Shown one piece after another: positions 23,997 to 39,000 of a stretch of 64,000 nt of DNA. This DNA comes from Solen grandis. Taxonomy: Eukaryota; Mollusca; Bivalvia; Adapedonta; Solenidae. The number at the start of each line of letters is the position of its first letter. Position 1 is the stretch's first letter. Location of the stretch: the NCBI GenBank assembly GCA_021229015.1, contig CM037783.1:54983311-55047310 (forward strand). The letters run 5' to 3'. The translations under genes were made by a program, and so were the position numbers. The notes under the pieces are model-generated. The model had not been told where the DNA came from and did no database searches. It worked only from the letters and a program-made list of their open reading frames with translations.

Positions 23997-24006
23997 TGAA
24001 TTCAGA

Positions 24007-24033
24007 ATGGCAAGAATGCACTTAGAAGTTTGA
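24007..24033 (+). promoter_or_regulatory. uORF in the ankyrin gene leader
   Basis: An eight-codon upstream frame (MARMHLEV, stop TGA) lies in the same exon as the main start. It ends four bases before the main ATG at 24038. Its spacing suggests that translation of the main frame depends on leaky scanning or reinitiation. Confidence 0.55.
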
Positions 24034-24037
24034 CAGA

Positions 24038-27000
24038 ATGGATTGTATCTATGGCCAGAGGGAGGAGCTGGTACAGGCTGTCAGTGGACCAGACCAGGAA
24101 CAGTTACTGGCATTATTACACGGGCTGGAGGCAAATACTAGGGAGAAACTGTTCAAAGTAATAAAGAAGTTTTTGCTATCAAAAAGAAAATCATGTTTTT
24201 ATTTGCTAGAAACATGAAAGAGCCATTAATAAATTAAATGATTGGTTGAGATTATTTCAAATGTTATGGTCTCAGATACAATTATCAAAAGTGTGGAGTG
24301 CCTATGGTTGATGGCAGGCAATTAATACAGCAATATTTTTTACACACTTTAGATATTTTTTTGGTGTTAAAATTTGGCTGAGAGGAAATTTTCCTCTCAG
24401 GAAATAAAAACAAATTTTCCTCTTCAAAAGTCAGAATTTTTGGTTAAAAATGGAGATACATGTATGAAAAGAATTTCAATATTTTTTTCTACATGATGCA
24501 CTTCCTGTTTTTTAGTAAAGTTTTAAGATACAAAAATGTTGCTTGAATTACTGAGTTAATAATTTTGTACAGCTTTAAATTGTTATCTTCAAATTTTTCT
24601 TAATTTTGATGATTTTATGAACAAAATATGATTATCCCAATTTCCAAATAGACTGCATGTCCATCCTTTCATTAGGGCCAAAAAAAAAGACAATTGGATA
24701 CAAAAGTTTGGTAACATTTACTTAAGTAGTATACAACACAACCTTAAATGTGCATACATTATTCATGACATCTACAAGGTGGGGGTGGTTGATTGAGGTT
24801 TCTTTAAATATTCATTTTTTGAAAAGGAAATCAGTTGCATGTTTTTAGCTCACATGAGCACAACGTGCTCAAGGTGAGCTTTTCTGATCGCCTTTTGTCC
24901 GGCGTCCGTCGTCCGTGCGTCCGTCCGTGCGTGCGTCCGGCGTCAACAATTGCTTCAAACAACATCTCCTCCTAAACGCTTGGCCAATTTGAAAATATTT
25001 TGCAGGAATGTTCCTGGATGAAGCTCTACTAAAGTTGTATAAATGGTTCTGGTCATTGCATAATTAGGTACACAGGAGCTAAAAATAGATTTTAAAAATG
25101 CAAACTTGAAAAGATTGGTATGTAGCATCATCTTATGGGCCACTACCAAGATTGTATAAATCATTGCCCTATGGTGATAAATGACCCCGCACCAGGGGTC
25201 ACTTGTTTTACATAGAGTTATATAGAAAAATCTTAAAAAATCTTCTTCTATGAATCCATAAGGCCTAGAGCTTAGATATTTGGTATGTAGCATCATCTTA
25301 TGGGCCACTACCAAGATTGTACAAATCATAGCCCAATGGTGATAAATGACCCCACACCAGGGGTCACTTGTTTTACATAGAGTTAAATAGGAAAATCTTA
25401 AAAAATCTTCTTCTATGAATCAATAAGGCCTAGAGCTAAGATTTTTGGTATGTAGTAGCATCTAATGGTTCATTACAAAGATTTTCAAAGTCTTGGCCCT
25501 ACGGTGATAAATGACCCTGCGCCCAAGTCTTCTCTGAAACCATATGGCCCATTGCTTAGATATTTGGTGTGTAGTATTGTCAGGGGTAAAATGTTTTAGA
25601 TTAAGTTATATCAGAATCCTTGTCTGTTTAAAAACCTTGACATCAGTTGAAGCAATGGTACTCAGGTGAGCGATTCAGGGCCATCATGGCCCTCTTGTTT
25701 CTAGTTGATTTTGGAATAAAAAATATCTTTCTTAATTGGGAAAATTTCTAGCAAAACATTCGGATTTGTCACAAGAAATCCTTGAATGAACTGTTAAATT
25801 TGCGAATTCTGCATGATTCAGAAGGATTTTCAGTTTCATATAGGTCTGAATATTTGATACATAGGGCATCTATAAAAAGGCCTCTGTACTCTGTAGTAAA
25901 ACTTAATATTTTTTGACAACTCATATTTCTTTCTTGAAGTCTGTATTTTGTACATCCAACATCTTGTTGAACAGGTGGCTGTCTGCTACTTTCATGATTT
26001 TATGTGTTTCAGGACCTCCTTGTGTTTCACGACCTTGTTGATGTAGTCCTAGATGGGGGACTGGATGAGGCTGAAGCTGCCAAATGTATCTATGCACTGA
26101 TGTTACACGGTGGTGATGTCAACCAACAAGACCAAGTAGGCATCACATTATTTGATAAAGTCGTATCTTCCAGTAAAGATGCTATAAAAGTCATCATTTC
26201 ACTGTGTACACCACATTTGTCAACTAAAACCAGAAATAATTTATTTCATTCAATAAAGTTCATTAGCCTTTTAAATAAAACTGATCTTAGTCCTTAATAA
26301 TATTTTTAAGTGTTTCCATGGTCCTAATTTCAATAAAATTCATATTTATGGAAACCTTCACTACCAATAAGGGATTATTATGAGCATGTTCCAGTTTGGT
26401 TTCAAAGAGTTAACAACCCTTTCATTTTGCAACATAGATAATCTTCTTAGCAACTATAGTTTGGAATTTAACAGCAGTTTTATGTGAAGTTTCAAGTAAA
26501 TGTTTAAAAAAGTACATAGTCACTGCTACAGTGATATTCAATAAATGTTTTTGTTTGTCCCCATACACTGATTTTAAAATGTCACAGTTTGTCTTTTATC
26601 GTAGCCAATGTTTTGGTATGGTTCTAGTCCTACTATCTACTGGTTAGCTAAATTTGTATATCTTGCAAATTGTAAAAGTGAATCAGCAAAAAATACAAAT
26701 GTCCACTAGATTAATGGTATTAAATAAGGTCATGTAATATGTTTCCACATTTCAAATGATAAATTTACATGTTTTTCTCATGTTTGATATGTAAAGTAAG
26801 AATGCCTGCCATGATTGTACTATGTATTGTATTTGTATGGCAATAAACATATGTGTTAATGCTAATAACATAATTGAATTGAATTAACTGAATTGGTTAT
26901 CTTACTATTGTAAGTGTCAATTAGTTCTACTATTGTTCTTTTTCTTTCAGAGTGGAGATGTAGCATTGCTGTGTTACTTGCGCCAAGCTGCTGCAATATC

Positions 27001-30000
27001 AGACGAGATTCTGCAGGCCTTCCTAAGGTGTGGTGTAGATACCACATTGAAAAACAAGGTGAGGCCTCAGTTTTATTTATTATCTCTGATGTTTCATAAG
27101 TTCCTTTGATGCCAGCCATTAATTGTCACACATAACATCTGTTTTCTATACTTTGATCACAGTAACTTTTGTAACTTACATTCAACATACAGATACTTTC
27201 GAAAAAAAAGTTTTATACCTCCCTTCACAAAGTGAAATGGGGTTTATAGGAATCAAAGTATATTATGCATTTTCCTGTTGAATTCCACTTAACACACACA
27301 TACACACACACAAAATCAGTTACAGTTGAGACTCCTTATCTCGGCATCAACGAAATCAACATTTTATGTTGAGATATAAATATGTCGACATATGAGTTCA
27401 AATGTACCTGGAAACATGTGACCATATATAAACAATCATTCACGAAATACATGTGTATTTGACAATTTGTCTATAAATATAAAGGCCCTATGGCTTGTCT
27501 TTATTAAATATTATTGCCTTAACTGAAATTTGTTGAAGTTGATGTTAAATACCTGTGAGGAATTGCAACTTTCTTCTGTTAATATTACCAAACAGTGTAG
27601 ACCTTAGATCAGTGGTATTGTGAAACTAGTTTATACTTTACTGTGTTTGAGTGCCTCTAGCATTAATCATTTAAATTCCAAACAGTTTGCAACATTTAAC
27701 CCTTTCCCTCATAGAGGAAACCATGAAAAGACCTATGCGAACAACATAAAACCAGATCAGCCTGCGAGTAACTCGCAGACTGATCAGGTTTTATGCTGTT
27801 CGCTGCTCCTCAGAGTTTTATTTGTGGAATTGGCGAGATCATATGGTTTTAATGTGTTTTCTATGCAGGGAAATGGTTGAAAGAGAAAAATTTACACTAA
27901 TTGCGCGGGTTGGGGACATAATCTACGAAAATTTGAAAACATACTGTGGCAATACTGATTATTCGCACCTCCATGAGCGTGTCGGCACGTGTCAAGATAA
28001 ACACATAATTTCAGGTGAGAATTTACCCTTTGGGACCATAGAAATACGTCAAGATATAAAAAATGTTGATAGAGAAAAAGGTCAGGACTTTCAAAGTATG
28101 TTGAGATATACTAAATGTCAAGACTCACGATGTTGACATAACAAGTCTCAACTGTAATTTATTAACATAACTCTGGCTATCATTTTGACATAATCATGAC
28201 TATTGATTGACATTCCCAAATTTACAACATATATCACTGGACTGTGCCCCTGACCAAATTCTGCCACCTTTCTTATTTGTATCATAGTCTTACAAGATTT
28301 TATCACGTGCAAGCGAGCGTAATAAAATCTTGATTATGTTTCAGTGAATAAATTCATATGATTTTTGTGCTAAAATGTGATTCAAACAGATTAATATTGT
28401 AAATTATTAAATAAAAGTATCTCGGAATTTCTATCTGCTCTGTTTACATTTTTATAAATGGAAGTACTTTGTGTACAATTCGCAACTGCATCACCTAGGT
28501 GGCAGAGTAAGGTACAAACAAAATAATGGCATAATATTTGCCCCTAATTTGTTAAATGTTACTTTTGTGTGAATAATCATATTATGTGTTAAATGTTACT
28601 TTCAAGTGAACAATCATTTATAAAAGATTTTTTTGGGGGATGGGGGTATCAACATGAATTGTATAGAATTAATTGGTACGAGAACAGTTTCTATTCTGTG
28701 TATCGTATTTATGTTGCATTTCACAATTAAAGCTTAGAGGGGCACAGTCTGGAAAATGGATTATATTATATAATCCACCAGTTTGAATTGACGAGAATGC
28801 TGTCATCAGACATTTCTTGTTTTTATTTTGTGAAAAAATAGATACTTTACTGCATTACAGAATGGAGAAGATGTTTTAGGCTATATCATCAAGGCTGATG
28901 CTTTGTCTAAGCATGTCAAGGCCAGAATCCTGGACTACATGGTGGGTACTAGATGGTGATGCAATTATTAGAAAATATGTCATGGTAATAATGTCTACCC
29001 CCCCATATTTACATGGGGGAGATATATTATTTTTGACTGTCTGTTTTTCTGACCGTCTCTCTTACACTTTTTGTCATACTTAATTTTTGTTTGGTGCGTA
29101 ACTCAAAAAGTATCAAAGCTATTAATTTGAAATTTCACAGGTGGATAGATCTCATGGAGGAGAAGTGTCATGCACAAGTACCGTAATTCTATGCATCATA
29201 TTCATGGAATTATTGCCCTTTAACTATTTTAAATTTCAGTCTTAATTTTTGTCTTGAGTAAAACTAAAAAAGTATAAAAGCTATGAAATTTGAAACTTCA
29301 CAGGTGGATAGATCTCATGATGGAGAAGTGTCATGCACAAGAACTGTAACTCTACACATAATATTTTTGGAGTTATTGCCCTTTCTTGAATTTCATACTT
29401 ATAACTCATGCTCTATGAGTCATAAAACCTTGAAATTTCATAGGTGGATGGATCCCATGAAGTTGAAGTGCAATGCACAACACCCATAAGATAACTCCTG
29501 TTCAACTCATGCTATCGAAATTAAATTTCATTTATGGAAAGATATTAATGAGAGAAAGTGTCATACACAATTTTCATAACTCTGGCCTCAGTATTTTTGG
29601 AGTTGTTCCCCCTTTTCACAATTCCTTGACTGAAAGATAACTCATGTTCTACTTATTGCTATTTAAACAAAATTTCAGTTATGGAAAGAAATTGATAAGA
29701 GTCTCATTTACATGGTCCATAACTCTGGGCAGAGCTTGATCATTATAGTCAGCCCCTTTAACTAATTGCATATGTGTGTGTTTGTGAAGGGAAGGAGGTG
29801 GGGGAGACATCAGTTTTTTACAAAAACAAATCTCTAGTTTTTTTAATGTGACAGAAAGCTTATTATAAATCAAAGATATATCATTTTTAATGTTTTTCCA
29901 ATAATGCTTCTGTGTTGAGAATATTTGGTGAATATATTGTAAGACAGTATTTCTTCTAGGTATGTTTAAAGAAACTATTTTCTTTACAAATATATAATTT

Positions 30001-33000
30001 TATTTCATAATTTCTTTTTTAGTTTATCTATTTTCATATTTTGGATAAATATATCTTTACAATAAAGAAAAAAATAATCTCTTTATTGTTGAAGATTTGA
30101 TTTTCTCCTATGTGTATTGGTCAGTCTTTTCACTAAAAGCATAGAATAAAGTACTGTTATTTGCATATCATTGCATAGTCAATGGCACACACTTGAAAGC
30201 CTGATTGTTTTATGTCTGGTTTTATCAGTTTTTTGTCCAGATTATTTTTTGCTTCTTGGACCAAAATTCCCAACCACTCTTGATGCTTCATGCTCATAGT
30301 AGACTTTAACCAAAAAAAATCATGTATTTCTTAATTGTTGCTGAATTAAAACAATAAGCTGCTCTTCTTGAAAAATAACACAAAAGGCTGCTTGCTCATA
30401 TTGAACCCTTTACTTCATACAGACATGTTCTGAGACCTTGTCAAACAGAGGACACCCAGATCAGACATCTCCTGTCAGAAGTTATCTGATTAGGGTTTCC
30501 TCTGTTTGCTTATAGAATATTGTAGCTCAAATTTTAAAGTCTGCACGGCAAAGAAAACTACTGTTTCATATACCATATAAAGTTCAGTTAGTCATAAATT
30601 TGTACATTTTTACATTTGTATTCATGAAGCAAAGGGACAAGATTTGGTGCAATACTAGTTTTGAAGTATAAAAACTTAACTAATTAATTAATGCATCATT
30701 TGGCATTCAGTTACATACAAATGAAAGTTTTGCAACTGAAATTAGTGATTAAACTTTGCAGACATACAAAGAGATGTCTTGGGGCCTCCGTGGCCGAGAG
30801 GGTAAAGTCACTGACTTTAACACTCACTCAGCCCCTCACAGCATGGGTTCGAATCCCGGCAGGGTCATTTGGATTTTCATGTGAAGAAGCCTTACTGCTG
30901 GCTTGCGGTAGGTCAGTGGTTCTACCTGGATGCCTTCCGTGCATTCGGGGTTTCCTCCACATGTAATTAGCTGGACGTCGCTATATGACTGAAAGTCAAA
31001 GAGATGTCTTACCAATTTTTGTAATTCTGTTGCTCAATGCCCTTAAGGTCATCCAGGCTTTTGATTGCTATTTTCATTCAGTGTACTTGAAAAATGAGGT
31101 AGAGATAATGTTGATGACGTATATGCTTACAGCCTGGTATTTGGCGTGCAGTGGACTCTGATGACGCCATGACAGTGAGAAGACTGGTGAACCAGTGGTG
31201 CAGTATCCGGGGCAATAAGGTGAGTGATTGTACAGTTGTAGATTTAGTTCTTATGGAGGCATAATTTAACTTTTGCTTCACCAAAGGAAGTGGGAGCTGT
31301 ATAGGAATCATGTGCCTTTTCCCATCAGATCCCATCCTGTTTTAAAGAAATATCTATATCTTTTCATATTTTTGTGTAGCAATTCTATCTCTCTATTTAG
31401 TATTTATCCAGCTTTTGTGGTTGTTGAATTTAAATTCATTAAAATAATTGAATTATTCCTGTGTTTCATATTACCTATATAACAATGCTGATGATGCTGA
31501 TAATTGTTTTACATTTGTAGAATGGCATGTCTGTGGTAGAGCTTGCCTTTAGCAAGGGGACAGAGAACATAATCCGTGTCATTGCCGGCATTGGGGGATC
31601 TATGGTAATGCATTTTTAACCAGGTTTTCAACAAAATTCCTGGTTAAAAGAATGGGGTATGTTGTTGGGTGGGAGTGTGTGTGTGGATGGATAGGCGGGC
31701 GTCAAACAGGCCATTTCTGTCGATTATCTCCTGTTAGCATAGAGATACAGTTGTCATACTTGGTAACTAGTCATCTTAGGGAAGAGAACGATTTGGATTG
31801 ATTATCAGGATGATAGGTTCAAGGTCAAGGTCACTGTTACTAAATATAGATTTTTTGTTTCTGTCAAATAATTTCTTTTAGGAATGAAGTATGATGATCA
31901 GATTTAGTGATAGATACTGTATGGGAAGAGGAAGATTGGGATTGATTTTTAAGTCACAATGGTCAAGGTCACTGTTACTAAAAATAGTTTTGCTAACCTG
32001 GGGCAACTTTTGAAAACCTGGTTTCGTGTCATTTGATGTGTTTCTTGTAAGTAATTGTATTTTGTAAAGAGATAATGCTAGATTTACTTATGTATGTTGA
32101 TTTCATTAGGATGTAAATATATTAAAACTTGTATCTTACTTTGATATGTAATATCCCCCAACTATGTTTACATAGAGTAGACATAAGCTAAGATCTATAG
32201 TATAAGTTGATTTGGAAACATATTTTTGCAACTTAAGACTTCTAGTCCTATTTCCTTGGTGACTAATAATTTATGCCTACAAAGGTCTAGATCAATATGA
32301 TTATGCTTATGTTCATGTTTAATGCATAGACAATAGTCAATAAATTATCTTTCATTGAAAAAAATGTAAGGTAGGGCATCAAAATGATAACCTTTTACTC
32401 CGATTTTCAGGACCTTGCCCATAGTGTTCTGGCGGGAGACATAGTATGTGTGCAACAGATGTTAAAAAACAATAATAAGGCCAATGTGAACCTCAGAAAT
32501 ATGGTAAGAGAAACTATTTCATGTAGTTACGCATAGAAACAGGTCAGTTATATCTAGTTTTTAAAGTATAGATATTGTGTATTGGCTGTTTTGGAATATT
32601 TGATGGTTCTGTATAATATCAGTTGTTCCAAAGTTATTACCCGAAAATTTATTACTCAACTTAAACAGTAAAGAATGAATAAACTGTTTTTTGTATTTTG
32701 TCTTTCAGCAAATCCTTAAGATGTTCAGAACAGTGACATACAGATTTGTGATCTTAACCTTAATGTAACTTTGACGTTATTCATAATATAATGAAAATAT
32801 ACATGTAAATCACTACCCGGTGTGTAAAATTCCACTCACCTGTTCATCCTGGCCAGTAAAAGTTAGTGCAGGGCGAGTAAAAAATCGAAACAGTTCTTTG
32901 TTATTTTCTTGATTTTACTAGGCAAAAAAAGAGTTCCATTTCTGGCCTCCAGCAAATAAAAAACAGGGTAGGTAGGTCGGGATTATATTTATTTATTTAT

Positions 33001-36000
33001 TTTTTAAAATGAAACAAAAGGTGAAAAAAAGGGAAATGTAAAAGGCGGAAAGGTAAAAAAAAATTAGGGTCGTTTGTTAAAAAAGAGGGTCAGTCAGGCA
33101 ACCAGAAATGAAACATTTTTTTTGGCCCTACCTCAAAGTTTGGAAGGGCTAGGACGGATAAGTGATAATTTAGGAATTTAACACCCTGAATACAACTTCC
33201 TTATTGTCTTACAGATTTACCCCTCCTTCAGTTCAACAAAATTACTTTTTTTGGTGTCAACTATTATATTGTCTATTTCAATGATACACCTTTTCATGTA
33301 TTTGATGATATTTCTGACTGATATAGTGCTGTAACATTACAATTTCTCACTTATGGGACTAAATGGAAAATCGCTAAGGCTTTATCCCACTATGAATCAA
33401 ACTCCCTTATCTTCTCTGGGATAAATTCTATTTATCTTGTTGCAGTTGGCTGTAAAGATAACTCACTTAAAACTGTGACAACATGTCCATCAACTGATTT
33501 CCTACACAGCAGGACATTTAGCGGTTATTAATTCAAAACCAGAACTAAATATTTAAAGCCTTTCATTAGGGCTGGTTTTGCTAAATTTATGTGTAACTGA
33601 AATGTTTCAGGCGGACCGTGGTGCCACGCCCCTGTATTATGCAATGTGTAACAATGACAGGAGAATGGTTGATCTCCTGTTGGACAATGGAGCCAAACTG
33701 GATGTGGGGATGCAGGGAGAGAGGGAAGTTAGTGAGAAATTATTGATGTTGATAAAATGTTAAACTGGTGTTAAATCTTAATCATTGTTAATCATGAGAT
33801 TCTTTGTCATATCAGCAGCAGTCATTTACCTTGTAGATATTACAAGTGTTATATCTACCAGCACTGTCCCAAAATATAGATTTTTCCTGATATATAAACA
33901 GTGTCATTCCACACCGTATGAATAATTTTGTACAAAAGTTTGTTGAATATATATAGATAAAAGTTGTGAATAAAAATGATTGACTTTAATGTTATGGGTC
34001 ACCCTCGTTATTCTTCTCATCATTGAGAATGTCTAATGCGCTGATTAAGGCCTTTCTCGATTCTCTGGATGTACATGTATATCTATGGTTAGATACCGGT
34101 ATGACATTCTTTTATTCCTGAATCACTGATGGTTCACTCATTAGTTATTAAATCTGGTGCTGCATAGCTTAAACCCAGACCATTTGTTATTCTTAAAATT
34201 GTCTTACTTACGGTTCAGATGACTTTTTTCTTCATAGAAGTCCAGTGATACTACAATGGTAATGTAATTCGCCTTTCATCATTGAATCCTGGGTTTGATT
34301 CCCTGTTACTTCGGTATGATGGTTGCCAGTCCAGACATGTTGGTTTTTCCTCATGTACCCTAGTTCCTCCCAACAATAATAATAACTTATTCAGGGTTGC
34401 CACATACCTTGAAAAGTCAGGGAAAAATGATTTTTTTTCAAGGTCAGTGAATTGTCAGGGAATTTTGAAAAATGGTCAGTGAAAAAATACATTTTAGAAA
34501 AGTCAGGGAAAAGTCAGGGAAAAATGAAAGTCTGAGTTGATGTTTTGAATTTTTCAGTGGCTATGGCAGTCTTCAAACAGTATTTATAAGTATTACTTTC
34601 AAACATTGATTATTTAATAATATAAAAACATTCCTAGCATGAAACCTTAAAAGGTTTGGGATGTTAGACTGATAGGTTAAGTCAACTCACTGAGATTTTA
34701 TTGTGCACACTGTTTATCAGAGTTATTTTTGTTGAGTTAAATGTTTTAACATTAGAGGTGTATGACATGACTGTATGTACATGTATAATCATGATGATTT
34801 TAAATGCTGTTGTGACCATTTATGTTGATATAGTGTCCATAGCTTACATGTAAATGTTGCTTAATGTGTAAGATTGACTGAAGTATTACTACCTTGTAAG
34901 AAAATCATTTAATAGTATCTGTACTATTATCACTGACTAATATAACCATGAAAAGGAATTCTGATTTATTTGAAATTTGTTAAGGTTATTATTCTAAAAC
35001 AATAAAAATGTAGATGGGAGGATTGGACGGCTGAAGGGGAGGAGGAGGCCGAAAAATTGTGGTTGTATTGGTCAGTGAAAAGTAGGGCTGAGTCAGGGAA
35101 AAGTCAGGGAATAGTCAGGGAATTTTATTTCTTCAGCTCTGTGGCAACCCTGTTATTTCAAAGTCAATGTTAAGTAATAAAACTTCAACTTTTATGTTGT
35201 TTCAAGAATTGACATTTAGATGTTTTTCCCAACACAGATGGAGCTACCCCTGTATTTTGCGGCCCTGTCAGCAGTGCCGGGGATTGATCCAGACCTGCTT
35301 CAGCACACCATTCCCCAGCCCCCTGTCTCTGTGGACCAACTCTTCTATAAGGTACCTGTGGTCTGTAGGAAGTTCGTGTTACAGTGCAGAGCCATTATAA
35401 TGCTGTATGTGGGTCTAAATTGAGATACTGTGTTGTAAGAATATGATAAAATCTAACAAATTAATTCTTTAACCCATACAGACATAATTGATTTGGCTAA
35501 CAGAGCAGTCAAAGATCAGACAATTCTTTCCAGGAACTGTCCGATCAGGGTCCCTTCTGCACAATCATGCAATCTTTTATCTCGGATTCTTCACTACAAA
35601 GAAAAAAATCATATTTTTATATCCAATTTAAAGTTCAATAAATTATATTCACCAGATCATAAATTTGTGCATGAATATTCATGAGGTAAAGGGGTCCCTG
35701 GTTTTAATTACTTTATACTGACATTCAATTTATAACAGAAAATATTGTAGATGTTTTGTACTGTATTTGCTAGGGATAAATGTTGATTAAACTGTATAGT
35801 AGTTCTTGCTGACACTCAATATATTGCTGTGTGTAATCAATATTTCTGATTTTCAGGGCCGAAATGTGATGTACTACTGCATAGACCACAATATTGATGT
35901 TGATCTCTTTGAAACAATTCTCAGGAGATGTTCTGCAGTAGTTCTTACTCAGAGAATTGAGGTATTCTTGTTCCAGTTCAACCAAATTTAAGGGCAAATT

Positions 36001-39000
36001 TCATCATTCTTGTTTCCCAGATTAAAAAAAGACCTATGATTCATTTCATTACAAATATTTCTTGTAAAAAGGGTAAGTACAATGCATTTCAACTTAGTGA
36101 TTTACTTAACCCTTTCCCTCATATAGACTCATTTTGACACACTCAATAGGTACCACATAAAGCCTGATCTGCAGAAAACCACAGTTAAACCTTACCAAAT
36201 TTAATTATAAAATCCTCATTTCCAGACCACTGAGGAGCAGCGAACAGCATAAAACCTGATCAGCCTGCTAGTTACTCGCAGGCTGATCTGGTTTTATGCT
36301 GTTAGCATAGGTCTTTTCAAGGTTTCCTCTATGAGGGAAAGGGTTAAATATATTGTAAAACAAGAAAATTGAAATGTGTCCCTACCTTATTTATGATTAC
36401 AAGTATAACATATTGCTAAATATTGTTGGTGTAATTCATGGCATTTTTATATTCCCCTACCACTTAAGTAGTTGAAAAATTCCAAATAGAATTGATAAAG
36501 CAAAAAATGTTTATGTAAAATAAAAAAGAATGAAAAAGGTGTCATGGAAAAAGACAGTTTCATCATAATCAATATGGTTAAGTATCATACGAAAAATCCA
36601 TCAAATTTTCAATACATACTGTGTCATTATAGTGTCAATGTATGTTTTTATGACAGAACAACCTTGATGTCAGATCCTACACACTTCAGACTGGGAAGAT
36701 GGAGTATGTTCACTGTATAGATAAGGTAAGGTACCATTATTTATATTTGTTCAGGCTGGAATCAGTAGGCATTATTTCTCTTAAAGGAAAGTTCTTTTTT
36801 TTCTTTGAATTTTATCATTGCTTGATAAAGACCTGTTTTTGTTAGATAATTCAGTTACCATGTTTCCAGACCTAATGAGTTTGATATCAGTCATAATTGG
36901 TTGGCTGGGATGTTTTGCGATGAACTTTGTCTCAAATTAGTTGAGGAATGAAAACATCTGGGTGTACACAAACCAGTCGTAGAGGCAGCTTTATAAATAA
37001 ACAGTAGTATGCAGCAAGCTTGGTGCTTCAAAAAATGTCAATTTTTCTTTTTTTTACTTAAAGAACATTTATCCCTACCAATCTTGACAGACAGTTTTAT
37101 TTTGTCACATTGTATGTGCAGCATGCAACATTTACAAAATGTAGCATGCAACATTTACATTCCCAGAAAAGACAAAGATTGAAACAGACATATTAACATA
37201 ACAAAAATCTTAAAAAACTGCTTACTTTTTAACAGATGAACACACATGAAGATTACCTTTACCTTTCATAGTTGGAAACAACCCTATGAATATTAATGAG
37301 GCAACAAAAAAGCTTCACATTTTTCTTGCCCAATTACATTTAGCTGTTGGGGACTGTGACATCTGCTTACATAGGGCATTTATGCAGAGTTAAAGTTCCT
37401 CGTTATTCTTGGGTATTGTCTGTTACTTGTTATGCTTATTTTGTGATTTCACCTATTTTAACAAAGGGAAAATATTTTAATTGTGCGGAATGCCTCAAAC
37501 TATCAAAATTACCTTGGCGTGTCTTTCCTATGTTTTGACCTTTCTCCCTTCATAGAACTTTGTCTCTGTCTGAATGTTGTTCAGCCATTTTGTATCAGAG
37601 ACCTTTTGCACTGTGAAATTATGGTACTGTATACACAATTAATGACCAGCAAGCCTTTCTGATAATGGTAGACATGTATCTGTAAACTACAGTGACAAGT
37701 TTTTGTTTCAATATATGTATACATGTATATGTCTAGGTGTCTTACATTGGAAATAGCTTTGTCTTATCTGCACACATTCGATTCCCCTGTTGTAATTTTT
37801 GGATGTGAAACAAGCTCATATTTAATTGGTGATATTGAATATCCAATATGTGCACCGGTTTGCAGTAGGTCGGTGGTTCTACCAGCATGCCTCAGTGCAT
37901 TAGGGGTCTTCCTCCACCAGTAATTAGCTGGAGGTTGCTCTATGACTGAAATACTGTTGCAGCGACGGTAAACACAATCAATCAATATGTGCACCACTGT
38001 GATATCTAGATAGCCTTAGCTTTTACAATGTTATCTGCTTTCTTTTCATTTTTGACCTAATAGGATAAATGTATGATAAACAAGACCATGGTTTTGTAGT
38101 TTACCATGAATATGCCAGTATCACTAGTTTTTTTAATATCAATAAAGTAGAGAATAATTAGCTCTGTTTGTGTTATTTGAAATGAGAATGAGAGTCTTAT
38201 GACAGGAAGAAAAAGACATTTATACTTGTATCAAAGTGGATATTTTCTTTAATTAGCATCTTCTCTTACTGAACACCCATGCAGTTTTCCACTAAGTTTG
38301 CTTTCACTCCTTGAAGTGTCAAAGCATTTAGTTAATGAATAAAAAAAACAGTGAAGGTAATAAACAACAACAACATTGCATTGAGTATACAACAGCAGTA
38401 AGAACAACAATAATACATTGAATATACAAAAACAATCCATTAAAAAGATAACAGCAGCAGTGTATTGATCATACAACAACTACAGTGCATTGAATATACA
38501 ACAACAACAGTGAATTGATCATACAACAACTACAGTGCATTAAATATACAACAACAGTGAATTGATCATACAACAACTACAGTGCATTAAATATACAACA
38601 ACAACAGTGAATTGATCATACAACAACTACAGTGCATTAAATATACAACAACAACAGTGAATTGATCATACAACAACTACAGTGTATTAAATATACAACA
38701 ACAACAGTGAATGATCATACAACAACAACAGTGAATGATCATACAACAACAACAACAGTGAATTGATCATACAACAACAACAGTGAATTGATCATACAAC
38801 AACAACAGTGAATTGATCATACAACAACTACAGTGCATTAAATTACAACAACAACAACAGTGAATTGATCATACAACAACAAAACAACATGAATTGATCG
38901 GTATTAAATATACAACAACAACAGTGAATTGATCATACAACAACTACAGTGCATTAAATATACAACAACAACAGTGAATTGATCATACAACAACAACAGT

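Noticed and set aside
26136..26297. Longer ankyrin exon 2 reading through to a stop at 26297
   Set aside because: A good gtaggc donor at 26136 joins in phase to the next exon; the read-through lacks ankyrin-like residues. It could be an intron-retained isoform but has no support.
27822..28136. 104-codon frame in ankyrin intron 3
   Set aside because: It starts beside a truncated MITE. There is no recognisable domain and no splice sites linking it to the gene; it may be transposon sequence.
30781..30870. tRNA gene
   Set aside because: Same SINE, here with a flanking 14-bp target duplication.
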